Program-made: the position numbers and the translations under genes
The notes under the pieces: model-generated
What the model saw: the letters and a program-made list of their open reading frames with translations, nothing else
Database searches by the model: none
What the model was told of the DNA's origin: nothing
Assembly (NCBI GenBank): GCA_044372405.1
Contig: JBILRW010000050.1
Location: forward strand, 1 to 8,287
Reading direction: 5' to 3'
Length of the DNA: 8,287 nt
Origin: CANGYM01 sp044372405
GTDB taxonomy: Bacteria > Pseudomonadota > Alphaproteobacteria > JAJTHO01 > CANGYM01
Shown here: piece by piece, positions 6,656 to 8,287 of the stretch
Layout of the letters: each line of letters opens with the position of its first letter
Position numbering within the stretch: position 1 is the first letter of the stretch

Positions 6656-6964
6656 TGAAGATAGTGTGCAAGCCCTGACCGATAGCACCGATACCAAGAG
6701 CAATACATCAAAAAAATGCGTACACGTGATGATGCATTAAACAGCAACTGGGGTACACTTTGTACCCCCCTTCCCATGACTGCGGCCGATGGCAAACAAA
6801 GAAAAGTGCAAGCAGCAACAGCGGAGGGCATCTTCCGCATCATCCAATCCATCCCTTCCCCCAAAGCCGAGCCCTTTAAGCGTTGGCTTGCCAAGGTGGG
6901 CTATGAACGGGTGCAGGAGATTGAGGACCCCGAGCTGGCCACCCAGCGCACCCGCGCCCTATAA
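6572..6964 (+). pseudogene. Bro-N family (phage antirepressor-like) pseudogene
   Basis: Bro-N domain proteins are DNA-binding antirepressor-like proteins common in phages and mobile regions. Pieced together from three frames, the product reads NKIIIFETASIRPTLHHGE, then FEDSVQALTDSTD, then QYIKKMRTRDDALNSNWGT, and IFRIIQSIPSPKAEPFKRWL followed by AKVGYERVQEIEDPELATQR. It is disabled by a +4 expansion of a C run at 6576-6584 (nine C, five in the inverted copy), an in-frame TGA (6650-6652 region) where the copy has TGG, and a 2-base shift near the TDTK/QYIKK junction. The last 82 codons from 6716 are open. It stops after RTRAL, whereas relatives continue with an LYxxKGY-type C-terminus, so that end is also lost. 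Confidence 0.85.
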
Positions 6965-7009
6965 TAAATAGGTGTTGGGTTGCCGTTGAATTTACAATTA
7001 AAAAGGCTT

Positions 7010-7141
7010 TTATTGTTTGGCATAATTCACCCCAACCCCCGTATCCGATCCCGCAATTCCAACCGAAAACCACCACTCGCCGTTATACAACGTACGGCGG
7101 ATGCTGGCGGTTTCAAAGATGATGATTTTGTTGGGGGTCAT
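7010..7141 (-). pseudogene. Inverted Bro-N 5' fragment fused to uvrB-tail sequence
   Basis: A 43-codon frame starts at 7141 with AAAGGA nine bases upstream. Its first 27 residues (MTPNKIIIFETASIRR, then TLYNGEWWFSV) are the uninterrupted Bro-N N-terminus, better preserved than the left copy. The frame then runs into the 26-bp copy of the uvrB 3' end in a different frame (residues about 30-38, GSDTGVGV) and stops at 7012-7010. It is a chimaera created by rearrangement rather than an evolved gene, although it has an intact start and ribosome binding site and could be translated. Confidence 0.75.
7027..7052 (-). repeat. 26-bp direct repeat, left copy (copy of uvrB 3' end)
   Basis: Identical over 26 bases to 8136-8161, which is the stop codon and last codons of uvrB. 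Here it follows directly on the truncated Bro-N 5' fragment and is not preceded by any other uvrB sequence. With the right copy it brackets about 1.1 kb containing the Bro-N 5' fragment, the XRE gene and the 122-residue ORF. It could be an attachment-site-like end duplication or the scar of a rearrangement; no recombinase gene lies between the copies. Confidence 0.9.
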
Positions 7142-7167
7142 GGTGTTGTTTCCTTTGTACGATTAAC
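7061..7167 (-). repeat. Inverted repeat, right copy (Bro-N leader and 5' end)
   Basis: Right-hand partner of the block at 6546-6655, in opposite orientation, with the Bro-N leader at the outer end (7167) and the homology fading inward near 7061. The copies are separated by about 400 bp that include the rest of the Bro-N pseudogene and an AT-rich stretch. Recombination between them would invert that interval. Confidence 0.9.
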
Positions 7168-7214
7168 CCTTACCCCAAGAATCGCCTCAGCACAAGATTG
7201 TGGGGCTAAACCGT

Positions 7215-7532
7215 TTAACGCAGCTCCCCCAGCCCAACAATTTCCTTGGGGGTATCGCCTGGGAATTCGGCGATGAGTTTTAGGTTGCCACCCAGGGCCT
7301 CTACCAGCTCACGCACCTTGGATACAGGAAGATCCTCTTGGCGTTCCCATTTGGAAACCTGGAATTGCTGTACACCCATCAGGGTTGCCAGATCAATTTG
7401 GGTTTTGTTGAGAGATTTTCTAAGTTTTTGCAGGGTGTATTCCTCTGCAATCAACGTTTTGGCCCGCTGAGCAACGCGGGTTTGTTGTTCGGGGGAGAGG
7501 TTTGTGATGATGTCGTTGAGGGTTGGGGTCAT
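7215..7532 (-). CDS. XRE-family HTH protein, HigA-like antitoxin (orphan)
   Basis: The 105-residue protein has a helical N-terminal region (1-35, including EQQTRVAQRAKTLIAEEY) followed by a Cro/C1-type helix-turn-helix at about 44-65 (TQIDLATLMGVQQFQVSKWE). The C-terminal part has LPVSKVRELVEALGGNLKLI (68-87), the pattern seen in antitoxins that partner Gp49/HigB-type toxins and also repress their own operon. No toxin gene is found on either side: upstream (7533-7724) is non-coding and downstream is the Bro-N fragment. It is therefore an orphan antitoxin or a free-standing repressor. The ATG at 7532 has only a distant AAGGG upstream, so translation initiation looks weak. It may bind the divergent promoter region it shares with the 122-residue ORF. 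Confidence 0.82.
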   Translation of the reverse strand: MTPTLNDIITNLSPEQQTRVAQRAKTLIAEEYTLQKLRKSLNKTQIDLATLMGVQQFQVSKWERQEDLPVSKVRELVEALGGNLKLIAEFPGDTPKEIVGLGELR

Positions 7533-7646
7533 ATAAGTTGTGTCGGCCCTTATTTGTCAGAAATATATAATAATAGGAATATATTGAAAATGGAATAATT
7601 TATCCCCTACAGGATGGGGCAAATTTTTTTGTGATGCCCTGCTAAA
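7533..7646. other. AT-rich divergent intergenic region
   Basis: The sequence between the XRE start and the CRP-type operator is clearly richer in A and T than the neighbouring genes, with runs such as ATATATAATAATAGG around 7563-7577 that could supply a -10 box for the leftward XRE gene. A T run follows a weak 4-bp inverted pair (CCCC 7604-7607, GGGG 7616-7619). No small reading frame with a ribosome binding site was recognised. Confidence 0.5.
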
Positions 7647-7662
7647 TGTGACATTTGTCACA
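7647..7662. promoter_or_regulatory. Perfect CRP/FNR-family operator
   Basis: TGTGACATTTGTCACA fits the CRP half-site consensus TGTGA-N6-TCACA exactly and is a perfect palindrome with 7-base arms and a 2-base centre. Its centre (7654.5) lies exactly 41.5 bases upstream of the start point predicted from the -10 box at 7684-7689, the canonical class II activator position. The binding protein could be a CRP-like cAMP receptor or another CRP/FNR-superfamily member that recognises TGTGA half-sites. Confidence 0.7.
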
Positions 7663-7683
7663 GACAGTTTTTCGGCGGTAGGG

Positions 7684-7689
7684 TATAAA
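7684..7689 (+). promoter_or_regulatory. -10 box of the promoter for the 122-residue ORF
   Basis: TATAAA at 7684-7689 is a good sigma-70-type -10 element, predicting transcription from about 7696 and a leader of 29 bases. There is no recognisable -35 hexamer at 17 bases upstream, as expected of an activator-dependent promoter. Confidence 0.55.
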
Positions 7690-7724
7690 CAAGTGTATTT
7701 TTAATGTTTTAAAGGAGTTTTTCA

Positions 7725-8093
7725 ATGAGTAATACAAAAAGCCCTTTAGGGTCAGAAAATAATGTCCCTAATCGCGATGAAAGAACATCCCTATCTGGGC
7801 CTGGATCAAATATACCTCTGCCAGGTGGTTTCTCAGGTTCTTTGGCTTCGGATGTATCGCGGCATACTGGTCCTGTATATCCCAGCGCTACCCGATCTGT
7901 TATTGGACGTGTGCAAGAACAAGGTCCGGATTTTTACGAAATGGCCCAAGATATCCTTTCCCCATCTATTATTCCAGGCATGCAACGTCCAGAAGATCCT
8001 GACTTTAGCAAAATGGCAGAGGATATTCTTGAAACGGCAGGCCTTCAACATCGTATTGCCTATCTAAACCATAGGGGTGGCAACTCTTTATAG
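7725..8093 (+). CDS. Unknown 122-residue protein with duplicated PDFxxMAxDIL motif
   Basis: I do not recognise this gene. It has a strong ribosome binding site, AAAGGAG at 7711-7717, 7 bases before the ATG, and a promoter with a CRP-type operator. Residues 1-60 are rich in Ser, Gly, Pro and Asn and look disordered, with no signal peptide or membrane segment. Residues 68-78 (PDFYEMAQDIL) and 92-102 (PDFSKMAEDIL) are two copies of one short amphipathic motif, 24 residues apart. The two copies have diverged more in DNA than in protein, which suggests selection on the peptide. The C-terminus ends HRGGNSL. Possible roles include a peptide ligand, adaptor or secreted effector-like protein, but nothing in the sequence decides. 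Codon use is more A/T-rich than in nuoD or grpE. Confidence 0.75.
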   Translation: MSNTKSPLGSENNVPNRDERTSLSGPGSNIPLPGGFSGSLASDVSRHTGPVYPSATRSVIGRVQEQGPDFYEMAQDILSPSIIPGMQRPEDPDFSKMAEDILETAGLQHRIAYLNHRGGNSL

Positions 8094-8098
8094 GAACA

Positions 8099-8127
8099 CC
8101 CCCCCATCACCGTTTATGATAGGGGGG
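8099..8127. terminator. GC-rich hairpin between convergent genes (possible terminator)
   Basis: Arms CCCCCC-C-ATCA (8099-8109) and TGAT-A-GGGGGG (8117-8127) form a ten-pair stem with one mismatch and a 7-base loop. It begins 5 bases after the stop of the 122-residue ORF and lies 8 bases beyond the uvrB stop on the opposite strand. Neither side has a T run, so it is not a textbook intrinsic terminator, but it is well placed to block or protect both convergent transcripts. Confidence 0.5.
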
Positions 8128-8135
8128 GGCTCCCC

Positions 8136-8161
8136 TCACCCCAACCCCCGTATCCGATCCC
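8136..8161 (-). repeat. 26-bp direct repeat, right copy (genuine uvrB 3' end)
   Basis: Identical to 7027-7052. Here it contains the uvrB stop codon and the final codons RDRIRGLG in their coding frame, so this is the original and the left copy the duplicate. Confidence 0.9.
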
Positions 8162-8287
8162 TCAGCCCTGCCGCAGCTTCAAAATCCAGATTCTCCGCCG
8201 CCAGACGCATTTGTTTTTCCAGATCAATTTTCAGGGCGATGCGTTCCTGATCGCTCAGGATCAGGGATGGGGCGGCTTTGCCTTTGG
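8136..8287 (-). CDS. uvrB: UvrABC system protein B, C-terminal end (cut by window edge)
   Basis: UvrB is the helicase-like damage-verifying subunit of nucleotide excision repair. Only the last 49 residues are visible, ending at the TGA 8138-8136. They contain the UVR domain, seen as LSDQERIALKIDLEKQMRLA followed by AENLDFEAAAGLRDRIRGLG, a helical hairpin through which UvrB contacts UvrC. The UVR motif directly at the C-terminus fits UvrB; in UvrC it is internal. The 3' end is intact, although part of it is duplicated 1.1 kb away. Confidence 0.9.
   Translation of the reverse strand, partial: KGKAAPSLILSDQERIALKIDLEKQMRLAAENLDFEAAAGLRDRIRGLG

Noticed and set aside
7602..7630. Terminator-like hairpin followed by a T run
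   Set aside because: Only about 4 base pairs can form, and no plus-strand gene ends there.
6572..8161. Complete prophage or integrative element
   Set aside because: No integrase, transposase, structural or replication gene is present; only Bro-N and XRE pieces suggest phage ancestry.

Overview
The window looks like a chromosomal segment of an alphaproteobacterium. The NuoD, GrpE, UvrB and RecO sequences are of alphaproteobacterial type, a motile cell is implied by a flagellin gene with a sigma-54 promoter, and base composition is moderate with frequent G and C homopolymers. No genus can be named from the sequence alone.

Left part (1-3905), housekeeping genes. The minus strand carries the 5' end of recO, preceded after only 3 bases by a patatin-like phospholipase gene, so the two look co-transcribed. 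A 276-base divergent spacer holds inverted arrays of heptamer repeats that can fold into a long hairpin. From it runs nuoD (complex I 49-kDa-type subunit), separated here from other nuo genes, then grpE (DnaK nucleotide exchange factor) 41 bases later on the plus strand.

Middle part (3848-6004). A convergent 668-residue flagellin gene on the minus strand has its own rho-independent terminator and a good sigma-54 promoter. The conserved D0/D1 ends enclose an unusually long central region that contains two copies of one roughly 110-residue domain.

Right part (6029-8161), an accessory patch made of broken and duplicated pieces. In order it contains: an 87-bp palindromic repeat that runs into a ParD-like antitoxin and supplies its first residues; a ParE-like toxin cut short at its C-terminus; a frameshifted Bro-N (phage antirepressor-like) pseudogene; an inverted copy of the first ~110 bp of that same gene; an orphan XRE/HigA-like antitoxin; and a small unknown protein (122 residues) with a duplicated PDFxxMAxDIL-type motif. 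The last gene has a perfect CRP-consensus operator placed exactly at -41.5 from its predicted start point. The segment 7027-8161 is bracketed by a 26-bp direct repeat whose right copy is the genuine 3' end of uvrB, entering from the right edge on the minus strand. This looks like target or end duplication by an inserted or rearranged module, although no integrase or transposase is visible.

The most notable items are the uvrB-tail repeat bracketing a small regulated module, the inverted Bro-N duplication, the CRP-type promoter of the unknown gene, and the repeated insert domain of the flagellin.
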